Of a stretch of DNA of 64,000 bases, positions 16,451 to 25,095 are shown piece by piece (the first letter of the stretch is position 1; each line of letters begins with the position of its first letter). Position numbers and translations under genes: made by a program. Source of the stretch: Aureispira sp964445645 (lineage in GTDB: Bacteria > Bacteroidota > Bacteroidia > Chitinophagales > Saprospiraceae); assembly GCA_964445645.1 (NCBI GenBank), contig CAYULH010000008.1:1-64000 (forward strand). The letters run 5' to 3'. The notes below the pieces were generated by a model that searched no databases, was not told the origin of the DNA, and saw only the letters and a list, made by a program, of their open reading frames with translations.

Positions 16451-16864
16451 ATGACAAATAGTTTTGCCAAGAAAGATTTGATGCCTCCCAAACAGCAAGT
16501 TTTCATTTTTGGAGCATCGGCTCTAGTAGGCATGTTGGGGGCAAGTGTAGTAGCACGAGACAACCTAACCATCTGGTTGATAGGGGTTTCTTGTTTGTTG
16601 TTGTTTTCTATTATGAACAATGGCATGAGTTTTTTTGCAGAGAGTTACAAGAATTACTTGGTACATTCTATCTATGGATTTATGTTTTTATTGATAGGAG
16701 TAGTAGGTGCTGCTACATTTTTATCGGGTATTAGTATCTTTGATGCCAAGGGCTATCGGGAGATTGTGATTGTAGTTTTAATTGCCAATTTTTTGTTCAT
16801 TGCTATGATTACAACGGTTAAGGGCTTGCTCAGTTTGTTGGAGGAGAAGGATAAAAAGCTTTGA
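16451..16864 (+). CDS. Small integral membrane protein, unknown function
   Basis: 137 residues with four predicted membrane helices (about 17-37, 41-58, 72-93 and 102-124) and a short charged cytoplasmic tail ending LLEEKDKKL. I recognise no family. It stands alone between arsS and the TlpA-like lipoprotein, on the same strand, about 55 bp after the arsS terminator. The coding quality is good (regular codon use, no competing frame), so I take it as a real gene. Confidence 0.75.
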   Translation: MTNSFAKKDLMPPKQQVFIFGASALVGMLGASVVARDNLTIWLIGVSCLLLFSIMNNGMSFFAESYKNYLVHSIYGFMFLLIGVVGAATFLSGISIFDAKGYREIVIVVLIANFLFIAMITTVKGLLSLLEEKDKKL

Positions 16865-16990
16865 TGTTTTGAGGCAGATAAAGAAAGTTGTACAAAAAAG
16901 CTGTACTTTAGCACTTACTTCAATCCTCTATTTCTATATCATTTCCACTGTTTTTTATTTTATAAACAGTGTACAATTTTTACATACACA

Positions 16991-18391
16991 ATGCGTACCT
17001 CAATAATCCTGTTTGGTGCTATTTTATTATTAATAGCTTGCAATTCTACCAAAAAAACAGGCAATGCACTGGTCAAATCCATTGATCTAACTGTCAACTT
17101 AACCGATACGGCCAAACAATTAGACAGTCTAAAGCTTTATGTTTGGCAAGGCATACAAGTACAAGAGGTGCTTGTAAATGCGCTGACCAAAAACCAAGAA
17201 GGCTACACGACCACTTTCAAGATGGAGCAAATGCCTCGTGGAATGTACTATGTGGGTACGGGAATAAGTGATTTGCGCCCTTTATTGTTGGGGACGGAGG
17301 CAGAAATTGTGCTGGAGGGGAGCAGTAGTAATATTGCCAAGTTGGCGGTCAAGAAGAGTGCATTAAACAAAGAATACGAGCAATTTATAGCACGCTTGCG
17401 CTCTGATAATGAGCGTTTTGTGGCGTTGATGTCTGAATATGATGCCAACAAGGGCAATGCCGCCAAGCAAAAGGAAATTGTAGCTCAATTGGCCAAGGAA
17501 GATCAAAACGATCTCGATTTGTTAGATTCCTTGCGTAAGGCAGGCTCAGAATTGGCTAGAATTATGGCTTTTAATGCTTTTCAGAGCTTTGAAAACAATG
17601 GGGCAGCCGGCCAAAGCAAGGGCGATTATTTTAGCAAAGCCTTTTTTAAGGAGGTAGATTTTACAGATACCAATTATGTGCTGTTGCCGTTTTATTATGA
17701 GAATGTGAAGAATTATAGCAGTGCCTTGCCTGCGCTGCAATTGAATGAGCAACAACAAACGGCTGCCTTGGATAGCTTGTTTGCCAAATTGCCAGAGGGC
17801 AGTCCCTTGCACCAGCCTACGCTGGTTGCGGCCATGTTTGGTATGATGAATCGCAACAATAAGTTGTTCTTGAAGTATGGCAAGGAGTACTTGGCCAAAT
17901 ACGATGGAACCAATGCCATGTTGGATAAATTTGTGAAAGAACAAGTCGCTCGTTTCAAAGGGCCGGCTGGGTCAGGTGAATTGGCTGCCGAAATCAAAGG
18001 CAAAACGCCAGAGGGCAAAGATTTGTCGCTCAGTTCGTTGCGTGGAAAATACGTCCTAATTGATTTTTGGGCAAGTTGGTGTGGCCCTTGTCGCCGTGAG
18101 AATCCCAATGTTGTACGCATGTACCAAGAATATAAAGACAAGGGATTTGATATTTTGAGTGTATCTTTGGATAATAACAAAGATCGTTGGGTACAAGCCA
18201 TTAAGCAAGATAAAATGACGTGGCACCATGTTAGTGACCTCAAGGGCTGGGCTTCGGAGCTTTCTAAGCCTTATGGGGTGCGTGGTATTCCTTATACGGT
18301 ATTGGTGGATCCAGAAGGCAGAATCTTGGCAACTCGCTTGCGTGGCCCATCACTAGAGGCCAAGCTCAAGGAAATATTTGCCAATAAATAA
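16991..18391 (+). CDS. TlpA-like thioredoxin-fold lipoprotein
   Basis: 466 residues. A lipoprotein signal (MRTSIILFGAILLLIAC) leads to an N-terminal half of the DUF4369-like type usual in Bacteroidota TlpA proteins, then a thioredoxin/AhpC-TSA domain from about residue 335. The active site WASWCGPCRRENP places redox cysteines at about 364 and 367, and RGIPYTVLVDP holds the cis-Pro. Such proteins reduce disulfides in periplasmic proteins, for example during cytochrome c maturation. The 30-bp gap to the ABC ATPase gene suggests co-transcription, although a functional link is unclear. Confidence 0.9.
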   Translation: MRTSIILFGAILLLIACNSTKKTGNALVKSIDLTVNLTDTAKQLDSLKLYVWQGIQVQEVLVNALTKNQEGYTTTFKMEQMPRGMYYVGTGISDLRPLLLGTEAEIVLEGSSSNIAKLAVKKSALNKEYEQFIARLRSDNERFVALMSEYDANKGNAAKQKEIVAQLAKEDQNDLDLLDSLRKAGSELARIMAFNAFQSFENNGAAGQSKGDYFSKAFFKEVDFTDTNYVLLPFYYENVKNYSSALPALQLNEQQQTAALDSLFAKLPEGSPLHQPTLVAAMFGMMNRNNKLFLKYGKEYLAKYDGTNAMLDKFVKEQVARFKGPAGSGELAAEIKGKTPEGKDLSLSSLRGKYVLIDFWASWCGPCRRENPNVVRMYQEYKDKGFDILSVSLDNNKDRWVQAIKQDKMTWHHVSDLKGWASELSKPYGVRGIPYTVLVDPEGRILATRLRGPSLEAKLKEIFANK

Positions 18392-18420
18392 AATACAAGA
18401 TTATTATCTAAGCCTAAACT

Positions 18421-19068
18421 ATGTTTACACTCGATAACTTAGTGCCCATTCCGCTCAGTGACCAACTCCAACAATCTAATGTTTGGGCTGGTCACTGCCA
18501 TTTAGAGGCCACCAAACGCTATTTTGTAGAAGCCCCCTCTGGCCGAGGCAAGACCACCTTTCAGCATATTCTCTATGGTTTGCGCCAAGATTATACAGGA
18601 ACGGTACGCATACAGGCATTGGGGCAAGAATGGGATTTGAGAAATTTGACCCTAGAGCAATGGGCCATGATTCGCCAGCAAGAATTATCAGTGGTGTTTC
18701 AAGATTTGCGCTTGTTTTTGAATATGTCTGCTTGGGATAATATTCAAATCAAAAACCAACTCACCCACCACCAAACAGAAGACCAAATTAGCACGATGGC
18801 CGAACGCCTAGAAGTGGCCAGCCTACTAAACAAAAAATGTGGCGAAATGTCTTATGGGCAACGCCAACGTATCGCCATTATTCGAGCGTTGTGCCAACCC
18901 TTTCGCTTTTTGATAATGGACGAGCCTTTTGCTCACCTAGATAGTGCCAATGTAGTGCGTTGTTGTGCGCTTATTCAAGAAGAATGTAGCCAACAAGGAG
19001 CAGGATTTGCCGTAGCTAGTCTGGAAGAACGGTATAAATTTGAATATGATGAGATATTGGGGCTGTAG
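18421..19068 (+). CDS. Orphan ABC transporter ATPase, LolD/FtsE-like
   Basis: 215 residues with a complete nucleotide-binding domain: Walker A APSGRGKTT (38-46), Q-loop VVFQDLRLFLN, signature MSYGQRQRIAI (about 139-149), Walker B FLIMDEPF and the H-loop region replaced by FAVASLEE. The usual His switch residue is therefore not obvious. The size and Q-loop fit the LolD/MacB/FtsE group that powers lipoprotein sorting or similar mechanotransmission. No permease gene is adjacent. It follows the TlpA-like gene by 29 bp and is likely in the same transcript. Confidence 0.83.
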   Translation: MFTLDNLVPIPLSDQLQQSNVWAGHCHLEATKRYFVEAPSGRGKTTFQHILYGLRQDYTGTVRIQALGQEWDLRNLTLEQWAMIRQQELSVVFQDLRLFLNMSAWDNIQIKNQLTHHQTEDQISTMAERLEVASLLNKKCGEMSYGQRQRIAIIRALCQPFRFLIMDEPFAHLDSANVVRCCALIQEECSQQGAGFAVASLEERYKFEYDEILGL

Positions 19069-19201
19069 AGGGAACTAAAGGAGATAAGAAGGTACTTACA
19101 TGAAACTATGGAGAAAAAGCAATCTAGATTTAGAACTAATCTGCAAAAAACTTCTACTCTTGGAAGAACTATCAAGCAATGTCTACTAACCCAAAAAAAC
19201 T

Positions 19202-19237
19202 AAAAAAGGTACTCGGCCAATCGCCAAGTACCTTTTT
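19202..19237 (-). terminator. Terminator of tRNA-Arg(CCG)
   Basis: AGGTACT pairs with AGTACCT with an inner GGC/GCC pair; A-run and T-run on the two sides allow either direction. It lies 10 bp beyond the tRNA 3' end. Confidence 0.75.
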
Positions 19238-19246
19238 CTATTGTTG

Positions 19247-19320
19247 TGCTCACAGCAGGGTTCGAACCTGCAACCTTCGGCTCCGGAAACCGATACTCTA
19301 TCCAGTTGAGCTATGCAAGC
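19247..19320 (-). tRNA. tRNA-Arg (anticodon CCG)
   Basis: The minus strand folds as a 74-nt cloverleaf: acceptor GCTTGCA/TGTGAGC, D arm with AGCTCAACTGGATAGAG, anticodon stem TCGGT/GCCGA around TTCCGGA (anticodon CCG), and T loop GGTTCGAACC. CCA is not encoded. It reads CGG. Confidence 0.95.
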
Positions 19321-19408
19321 AAATTATTCTCACACAAAGATACAAAATTCAATTGCTCAAAGTTCCCATAGAGCTATTTTTTTGTGTTGATTAGGCCAAA
19401 AAGTAAGA

Positions 19409-20740
19409 TTATGACCAGTATAGCTCATCTTTTTTACTTTTGTAGAGCATACCTAATGTTCCGGCTGCAACGATAAAAACCATTAGAATGGGTTGTGGGC
19501 CGAGTATTATCCAGCCACCAACAAAGGTGATTACTCCAAGTAGGGTAGAAGTCATAAAACGGCCTGTATTGTTGCCTCTACTAATAATGTACATCATAGG
19601 AATAGCTAGGGTAACTCTAAGGGCTGCTCCAATAATACTAATGTCTGTAATATTGCGCCAAAAGTAGGCCATCGTGGTAGCTAGTATGATGGTAACAAGC
19701 GTGAATTGTTTGGTCGTTTGGACGTTATCGCTGCGGTTGGTAAGGCTGGCGGCATGAGATGCCAGCGCAAAAATATGGGTGTCGGCCGAACTCATGATGG
19801 CGGCAAAGAGCAATAAAATTAGAGCTGGCTGCCATATAGGAGGGAGTAATTGCTGCATGGCATACAAAAAGGCTTCTTGGGGAGGAAGGGTGGTGCTTAG
19901 TTCTAATACAGATAATCCAATCATTAGTAATAAAAACATGACCAGTAGAATTGGGACTAATGCCCAAGCCATTCCACGTTGGGCCGTAGCTTCATTTTTG
20001 GCGGCATAGCAGAGTTGGTAGCGATCGGCCAAACCAAAAACAGAAAAAATGCCATAGAGGAGTAATCCTACAATGGTGCTCCTTTCTAATTCTTGTGGAG
20101 GCCGAGTTTGCAGCAGCTCACTAATTACGACACGTTCATCCCAAGGAATGACAAAGGCCAAAAATGCTAAGAAGGCCAGTATTAGCACGGCTTGTACCAC
20201 ATCTGTTAGAATCACTGCCTTGAAACCTGATAAGAGCAGATAACTCAATACAACCAATGCAGTAGCCAATAAGGCCATTTCGTAGGATAATACTTGGAAA
20301 TAGGCAATAACTCGTGCCCCTCCAACCAAAATTAGGAGCACCCAAAAAAACTGCACGCCCATAGTTAGGCTGTCGGTGAGGCGTTTGCTGTTTTCATTGA
20401 TAGTAATAAACCGAACCAAATCGCCTTGGGTATAAAAGTGCTGGCCTATAGAAAATCGCTTGATTTTGGGCGCGGCCCAAAAGGCAAAAACAAGATAGCC
20501 AACACTGATGCCCAAGAATAAAGGAATCATGCCTGCGGTGCCAAATTTATAAGCGTAGCTGGTGTACAGGACTAAAGTGCCTGCTCCTATAGCACTGGCA
20601 AATTTAGAGGCTATAATGTGTAGGGTTGGGCGGTTGCGCCCAGCAATGAGGTATGCTTCTCCATTGGCCTGACGACCATAGAAATAGGAAAGTCCAATTA
20701 GAAATAAACTGTAAAAAGTAAACAGCAAATAGAGCAGCAT
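19409..20740 (-). CDS. Sodium:solute symporter family protein
   Basis: 443 residues with about 13 hydrophobic segments, matching the SSS family of Na+-coupled transporters. Early family features are present: YLIAGRNRPT near residue 30, then ASKFASAIGAGTLVLYTSYA, the unwound first core helix with small residues. SSADTHIFALASHAASLTNR in the second half is the conserved Na2-site helix. The substrate cannot be told (sugar, amino acid, proline and vitamin carriers all belong here). Single gene with its own -7 promoter element. Confidence 0.9.
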   Translation of the reverse strand: MLLYLLFTFYSLFLIGLSYFYGRQANGEAYLIAGRNRPTLHIIASKFASAIGAGTLVLYTSYAYKFGTAGMIPLFLGISVGYLVFAFWAAPKIKRFSIGQHFYTQGDLVRFITINENSKRLTDSLTMGVQFFWVLLILVGGARVIAYFQVLSYEMALLATALVVLSYLLLSGFKAVILTDVVQAVLILAFLAFLAFVIPWDERVVISELLQTRPPQELERSTIVGLLLYGIFSVFGLADRYQLCYAAKNEATAQRGMAWALVPILLVMFLLLMIGLSVLELSTTLPPQEAFLYAMQQLLPPIWQPALILLLFAAIMSSADTHIFALASHAASLTNRSDNVQTTKQFTLVTIILATTMAYFWRNITDISIIGAALRVTLAIPMMYIISRGNNTGRFMTSTLLGVITFVGGWIILGPQPILMVFIVAAGTLGMLYKSKKDELYWS

Positions 20741-20773
20741 AGGGATGGTAAGTTGTAGGAGTAAATCGTGTTA

Positions 20774-20781
20774 CAAAAGTA
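20774..20781 (-). promoter_or_regulatory. -7 element for the sodium:solute symporter gene
   Basis: On the minus strand TACTTTTG matches TAnnTTTG 34 bp upstream of the start codon. A TTTG occurs upstream but about 26 nt away, longer than the usual spacer. Confidence 0.4.
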
Positions 20782-20810
20782 TTGATTTTTGGTGGAGTTG
20801 TGCCTTATTC

Positions 20811-20850
20811 AAATAAAAAAATGCACAACTCGGATAGAGTTGCACATTTT
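20811..20850 (-). terminator. Terminator of the HtrA-like gene
   Basis: CAACTC/GAGTTG stem extended by ATG/CAT across a 2-base mismatch, followed on the minus strand by TTTTTTATTT. Located downstream of the HtrA stop. Confidence 0.65.
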
Positions 20851-20854
20851 TGGG

Positions 20855-20888
20855 GTTAGAACAAGCTCTTGGACAGAGCCGTTCTAAC
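20855..20888. repeat. Inverted repeat downstream of the HtrA-like gene
   Basis: GTTAGAAC and GTTCTAAC form an 8-bp stem with an inner GCTCT/AGAGC pair. It has no T-run of its own and sits between the HtrA stop and the terminator; it may protect the mRNA 3' end. Confidence 0.4.
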
Positions 20889-20926
20889 TATACATTATTT
20901 CTAATCTCCATAATAAAAGGATGAAG

Positions 20927-22075
20927 TTACTCTTCATCGCGTGTACGCAAACGCACGGTAATGTCTTTTTCTTTTCCCTTGCGGTCAACGGTTACTACAA
21001 TATCCTCACCAGGGTTTCTACTGGCAATTTGCTCTTGCAATTTGGAAACGGTCGTGGTTTTGATGCCATTGATGCCTGTAATAACATCCCCTGTTGCCAA
21101 ATCGGATTGAATAGCTGCGCCCCCCTCAATCAAATCACTGACATAGACACCTTCCGTCACGGCCAAATCCAATTCATTAGCCATATCATTGTCTACGCTC
21201 TGAATCATAATGCCCATAAATGCACGGCGCACTTCTCCATAATCAATTAGATCTTGCATTACCTTCTTAACCAAATTGATAGGCACAGCAAACGAGTAAC
21301 CTGCATAAGTGCCTGAAGGTGCATAAATGGCAGTATTGATGCCTATTAATTGGCCTTGAGCATTAACCAACGCACCGCCACTATTACCGGGATTGACAGC
21401 CGCATCGGTCTGAATAAAGGACTCAATGCTATATTGTCCATTTAGAATACTAATATCACGTCCTTTGGCGCTGATGATGCCAGCCGTAACCGTGGAGGTC
21501 AATTCAAATGGATTGCCAATGGCCAATACCCACTCGCCAATGCGTGCTTGATCCGAATCGGCCAAGTCAATTACAGGCAGACGATCGCCATCAATTTTGA
21601 GCACCGCCAAATCTGTAGAAGGGTCTGTGCCCATTACTTCGGCTTGATAAGAACGATTATCGCTCAAGGTAACTTCTACTTGTGTCGCCCCTTTGATAAC
21701 GTGGTTGTTGGTCACAATATAGCCTCTGTCGCTGATAATTACCCCTGAACCTGTTGATCTGGACGGCCCTGGACTGCCAAAAAATTGATAGTAGCGGCGT
21801 TCTCGTTCTGTGCGTGCTTGGCGCTGTGTGATAGACGTGATGTTAACAACTGCAGGCATCGCACGTTCGGCGGCATCGGCAAAGTTGTTGGGCGCGCCAG
21901 CTACGCCATAATTATTGACGAGTTTGGGAGGGCTGGTCACGGTGGGCGTAGGTTGTTCTGCTTGCTGAACAACAGGAGCGGTAGGTGTTTGGTCTTGTAA
22001 TAAATGAGAACCGCCAAGTGCTATACCACCCCCTAAAACACTGGCTACAATCAAGGATAACAGATTATCTTTCAT
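20927..22075 (-). CDS. HtrA/Deg family serine protease with one PDZ domain
   Basis: 382 residues from the Met at 22075, which starts a clear N-terminal membrane anchor or signal (MKDNLLSLIVASVLGGGIAL); 16 upstream codons are open but unlikely to be used. Trypsin-like triad: TNNHVIKGA (His125), STDLAVLK (Asp155) and NPGNSGGAL (Ser232). One PDZ domain follows (about 275-375), with LATGDVITGINGIK. It acts in the periplasm to degrade or refold misfolded envelope proteins. With one PDZ domain it is DegS-like in layout, while classical DegP has two. Confidence 0.92.
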   Translation of the reverse strand: MKDNLLSLIVASVLGGGIALGGSHLLQDQTPTAPVVQQAEQPTPTVTSPPKLVNNYGVAGAPNNFADAAERAMPAVVNITSITQRQARTERERRYYQFFGSPGPSRSTGSGVIISDRGYIVTNNHVIKGATQVEVTLSDNRSYQAEVMGTDPSTDLAVLKIDGDRLPVIDLADSDQARIGEWVLAIGNPFELTSTVTAGIISAKGRDISILNGQYSIESFIQTDAAVNPGNSGGALVNAQGQLIGINTAIYAPSGTYAGYSFAVPINLVKKVMQDLIDYGEVRRAFMGIMIQSVDNDMANELDLAVTEGVYVSDLIEGGAAIQSDLATGDVITGINGIKTTTVSKLQEQIASRNPGEDIVVTVDRKGKEKDITVRLRTRDEE

Positions 22076-22331
22076 GAGAGATCTTTTATTTTGTTTTTTT
22101 ATAATTGAATGTTTATGTTGCAATACTTAATACAAAGGCTTCAGTTGTATGGTAAAACGGCAGTTGTTGGATTGGAGTTGCTTTTTTTACAGTTCTTAAC
22201 AGGATTTTAAAATAATCGCTAACAAAACCTTTCCAAACTAAATCACTGCTTGAATTGCTATTCTAAAATAAAGAAATAACAGCGCTAAATGGCTGGATAA
22301 AAAAGACTTTTACAAAATTTTAAGGATAATC

Positions 22332-22487
22332 TTAAGGTTGATAAATCATACAACAATCGTGTAATCCTTCGCCAAAACCATTCAAAACCAAAGATTTAGT
22401 TACAAAACCATAACGCTGATAAAAGGCTTGGGTGTGTTGTGAAGTGTTAATACAACAAGGCCAGTTGGGAAATTCTTTGGCAAGATA
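22332..22487 (-). pseudogene. C-terminal fragment of a GNAT acetyltransferase
   Basis: 51 codons reading LAKEFPNWPCCINTSQHT, then AFYQRYGFVTKSLVLNG and HDCCMIYQP-stop match the last third of GNAT N-acetyltransferases (the FYxRYGF strand-helix motif). No N-terminal two-thirds is present: upstream is a stop and then the superoxide dismutase terminator. It is a gene remnant. Confidence 0.65.
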
Positions 22488-22521
22488 TTAAGCCCAATAA
22501 TAACTCTTGCCAAAAAGTTCC

Positions 22522-22567
22522 AACAAATAAGAAATCTCTACCAGCATTAGTGCCAATAGAGATTTCT
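22522..22567 (-). terminator. Terminator of the superoxide dismutase gene
   Basis: An 11-bp perfect stem, AGAAATCTCTA with TAGAGATTTCT, is followed on the minus strand by TTATTTGTT. Confidence 0.7.
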
Positions 22568-22591
22568 ATGTCTATTATAGTAAGTGTTAAA

Positions 22592-23341
22592 TTACAAGGC
22601 AGCGAGTTTTGCGGCCACGGCTTCCCAATTGATAATATTAAAAAAGGAATTGATGTATTCTCCACGTTTGTTTTGATAATGGAGGTAGTAGGCGTGTTCC
22701 CATACATCTAAGCCTAGAATTGGATTACCTGTTTTTTCGGCCAAGTTTTTCATTAGTGGGTTGTCTTGGTTGGGGGTATCGGTAACGGCTAGTTTGCCAT
22801 CCTCGCCCTTGATGAGCCAAGCCCAGCCCGAGCCAAAGCGAGAAGAAGCGGCATCTTTGAAGGCCGTAGAAAAGTTATCAAAAGAACCAAAGCTTTGGTC
22901 AATGGCCGTAGCCAAATCACCTGTAGGTAGACCACCTTTGTTGGGGCCAATTACTTCCCAAAACAATTTGTGATTGTAAAAACCGCCACCATTATTACGC
23001 ACGGCTGTATCTTCATCTTTATCTTGAAGGTTGGCAAAAATAGCCATCAAATCCTCACTGGCTCTGTCCGAGCCTTCCAATGCCTTGTTGAGTTTTTTGG
23101 TATAACCTGCATGGTGCTTGCCGTGGTGAATTTCCATGGTGCGTGCATCAATGTGCGGTTCCAAGGCATCAAAGCCGTAGCCAAGAGCAGGCAATTCGTA
23201 AATAATGGGTTCTGCTTTTGCAGGTTCTTGAGTTGGTTCTTCTTCTTCCTGCGGTGGCGTAGTATTACAGCCAACCAAAGGCCCTACCACAGCACCCATT
23301 GTAAGCAAAGCACCCGTTTTCAAAAAGTCACGTTTTTTCAT
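22592..23341 (-). CDS. Exported Fe/Mn superoxide dismutase
   Basis: 249 residues. The first 25 (MKKRDFLKTGALLTMGAVVG, then PLVGC) form a lipoprotein signal, with a KRDFLK sequence that is Tat-like, followed by a Pro/Glu-rich linker. The dismutase domain starts at ELPALGYGFDALEPHID. Metal ligands are His in EIHHGKHHAGY, His in FYNHKLFW, and Asp and His in LDVWEHAYY. It converts superoxide to peroxide and O2, here probably while lipid-anchored outside the cytoplasm. Fe or Mn use cannot be decided safely. A 14-bp palindrome lies in its promoter region. Confidence 0.93.
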   Translation of the reverse strand: MKKRDFLKTGALLTMGAVVGPLVGCNTTPPQEEEEPTQEPAKAEPIIYELPALGYGFDALEPHIDARTMEIHHGKHHAGYTKKLNKALEGSDRASEDLMAIFANLQDKDEDTAVRNNGGGFYNHKLFWEVIGPNKGGLPTGDLATAIDQSFGSFDNFSTAFKDAASSRFGSGWAWLIKGEDGKLAVTDTPNQDNPLMKNLAEKTGNPILGLDVWEHAYYLHYQNKRGEYINSFFNIINWEAVAAKLAAL

Positions 23342-23389
23342 ATTGTTTGTAATTGGTTGTTGAATGATTGTTTTATTAAGACTACTTAA

Positions 23390-23403
23390 TACCTTTAAAG
23401 GTA
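23390..23403. promoter_or_regulatory. Palindrome in the superoxide dismutase promoter region
   Basis: TACCTTTAAAGGTA is a perfect 14-bp palindrome 49 bp upstream of the dismutase start. On either strand it contains TACCTTTA, close to a -7 element (TAnnTTTG), so it may combine promoter and operator. Confidence 0.35.
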
Positions 23404-23602
23404 AAGAAGTATATAGGAATCTAAAGTTTAAATGGAAATCATTTGTTTTTTTTAATTTTTTATTATTTATTTTTTTATTATTTTTTTGTTTGATTTAGTT
23501 GTTTTTGTTTTTTGGGTAAATTTAAATAAATTTACTAGATAAATGGTTGATTGTTAGTTGTATATGCTTTTGGGAGTTGGAGTATTAACTAAAAAAAATA
23601 AA

Positions 23603-25027
23603 ATGGCTCGTGCAAACATAAAGGTAACAGAAATATTTACTAATAAAACAGTAGAAATAGCCCTTAGGGTTCAAAAAAATGGTACACAATCTCAACGAAT
23701 TAGTGATGAGCTGGCAAATTTTGTCCAAAATAGACTACAAGAGTATAATTTGGCGTTGTATCGCCAAATAAAATTGCAACGTTTTGAATACAATCAAAAT
23801 AAGGTCTTTATTAGTTGGAAAGGTGGAGGCGCACGAACAATAAAGCGATTGATTCATGAAAAAAAATGTTCTGAAGCACTATTTCATGTTATAGGATATT
23901 ACCTATTTGGACCAGAGTGGGATAGTGCCAAACAACAGTCTTTTATAGATGTTTCTAGAGAGTCAGAAGATATAGAATACGTGATTTATTTTGATAACAT
24001 TATCAAAAAGGATTGGGTCATTACCTTTGGTGTTTTGAGAGGTCTTGGTGTCAAGGTGTCAACTTCATTAAAGTTTGATGTTTATGAAAAAGAAGGAAGT
24101 AATAAATTGATCGGTCGGGCAGAAGTGAATTTAATAGGTTTTGAGAATAGCTTGTTTGTGTATCATCCTATAGGAGTAGGAGCTAAATATAATCTCAATA
24201 AAGGTAAGAAATATCGAGCGTTGCTCCAGAGAATTAGTTCTAAACTGTTATTGCTAGGTTTTGAAGGAAGTGAAGTGGATAGAAGTTTACTGGAAGATGT
24301 GTTGAGTAATAGAGCTGTTCCTCGTATTCAATTAACAGATAAAACAGAAACCCTGCTTTTTATTAAGTGGAATCAATTTCAAGAAAAATACTTTTTGTGG
24401 CAAAGGAATAGAGCTATTTTTATTACTAGTATTCCTTGGACAAGAATGCACTTAGATATACTTTTTAGTAAATATTTAAGTCATATTTATTATTGGAAAT
24501 ATTTAATTGAGCTAGACAATCCTAGTAAAAGTATACCTGTGAATGATGTGGAAATCATTTTTTCGAGTAATCAGGTACACCAAGTAATAAACGATGATTT
24601 AATTAGCTTGACAAGTCCACTTAGTTGGGATTATAATAATGAAAAAATACCCTATAATGTAATTGCTACAAATAGATCTAATACCACTTACTTTTGTTCT
24701 TGCTTGATAGCAACAGAAAATTATGGCGTTTTTGTTTCTACACAAAATCTACTACTAGAGGCTAATAAGGCATTGGAGTTGATTCATTATCAACATGCAG
24801 CTTTTGAAATATCTAACCAAGAAGAATCGGTAGTAGTCAATTATATCAAAGTAATTATTAGCGAGGAGCGTATTGATACAATAGCTACGGTTGAACAGGA
24901 TGAGTTGCCTCTAAACAATGATTTAGAAATAAGTCCAACTAGAGGAGTAACCAGCAGAGAGGTGGTTGATGTAAAAGAAAACTGGATAACTAAAACTATC
25001 GCAGTGAAAATTACAAGGGAAGTTTGA
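23603..25027 (+). CDS. Large protein of unknown function, partner of the caspase-like gene
   Basis: 474 residues from the Met at 23603 (MARANIKVTEIFTNKTVEIA); a start at 23558 is possible but adds an unlikely 15-residue leader. No signal peptide or membrane helix is evident. The protein seems globular and mixed alpha/beta, with Tyr/Phe-rich strands (YVIYFDNIIKKDWVITFGVL near 145, KYFLWQRNRAIFITSIPWTR near 270) and no catalytic motif I can recognise. It ends 68 bp before the caspase gene on the same strand, so the two form a unit. A role as sensor, regulator or target of the caspase is inferred. Unusually AT-rich DNA lies upstream. Confidence 0.7.
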   Translation: MARANIKVTEIFTNKTVEIALRVQKNGTQSQRISDELANFVQNRLQEYNLALYRQIKLQRFEYNQNKVFISWKGGGARTIKRLIHEKKCSEALFHVIGYYLFGPEWDSAKQQSFIDVSRESEDIEYVIYFDNIIKKDWVITFGVLRGLGVKVSTSLKFDVYEKEGSNKLIGRAEVNLIGFENSLFVYHPIGVGAKYNLNKGKKYRALLQRISSKLLLLGFEGSEVDRSLLEDVLSNRAVPRIQLTDKTETLLFIKWNQFQEKYFLWQRNRAIFITSIPWTRMHLDILFSKYLSHIYYWKYLIELDNPSKSIPVNDVEIIFSSNQVHQVINDDLISLTSPLSWDYNNEKIPYNVIATNRSNTTYFCSCLIATENYGVFVSTQNLLLEANKALELIHYQHAAFEISNQEESVVVNYIKVIISEERIDTIATVEQDELPLNNDLEISPTRGVTSREVVDVKENWITKTIAVKITREV

Positions 25028-25095
25028 GAGGATAGATTAATACTATTTATGATTTAGCTTTAAAAAGTGTTAATTTTGCATTATTTTTTTAATTA

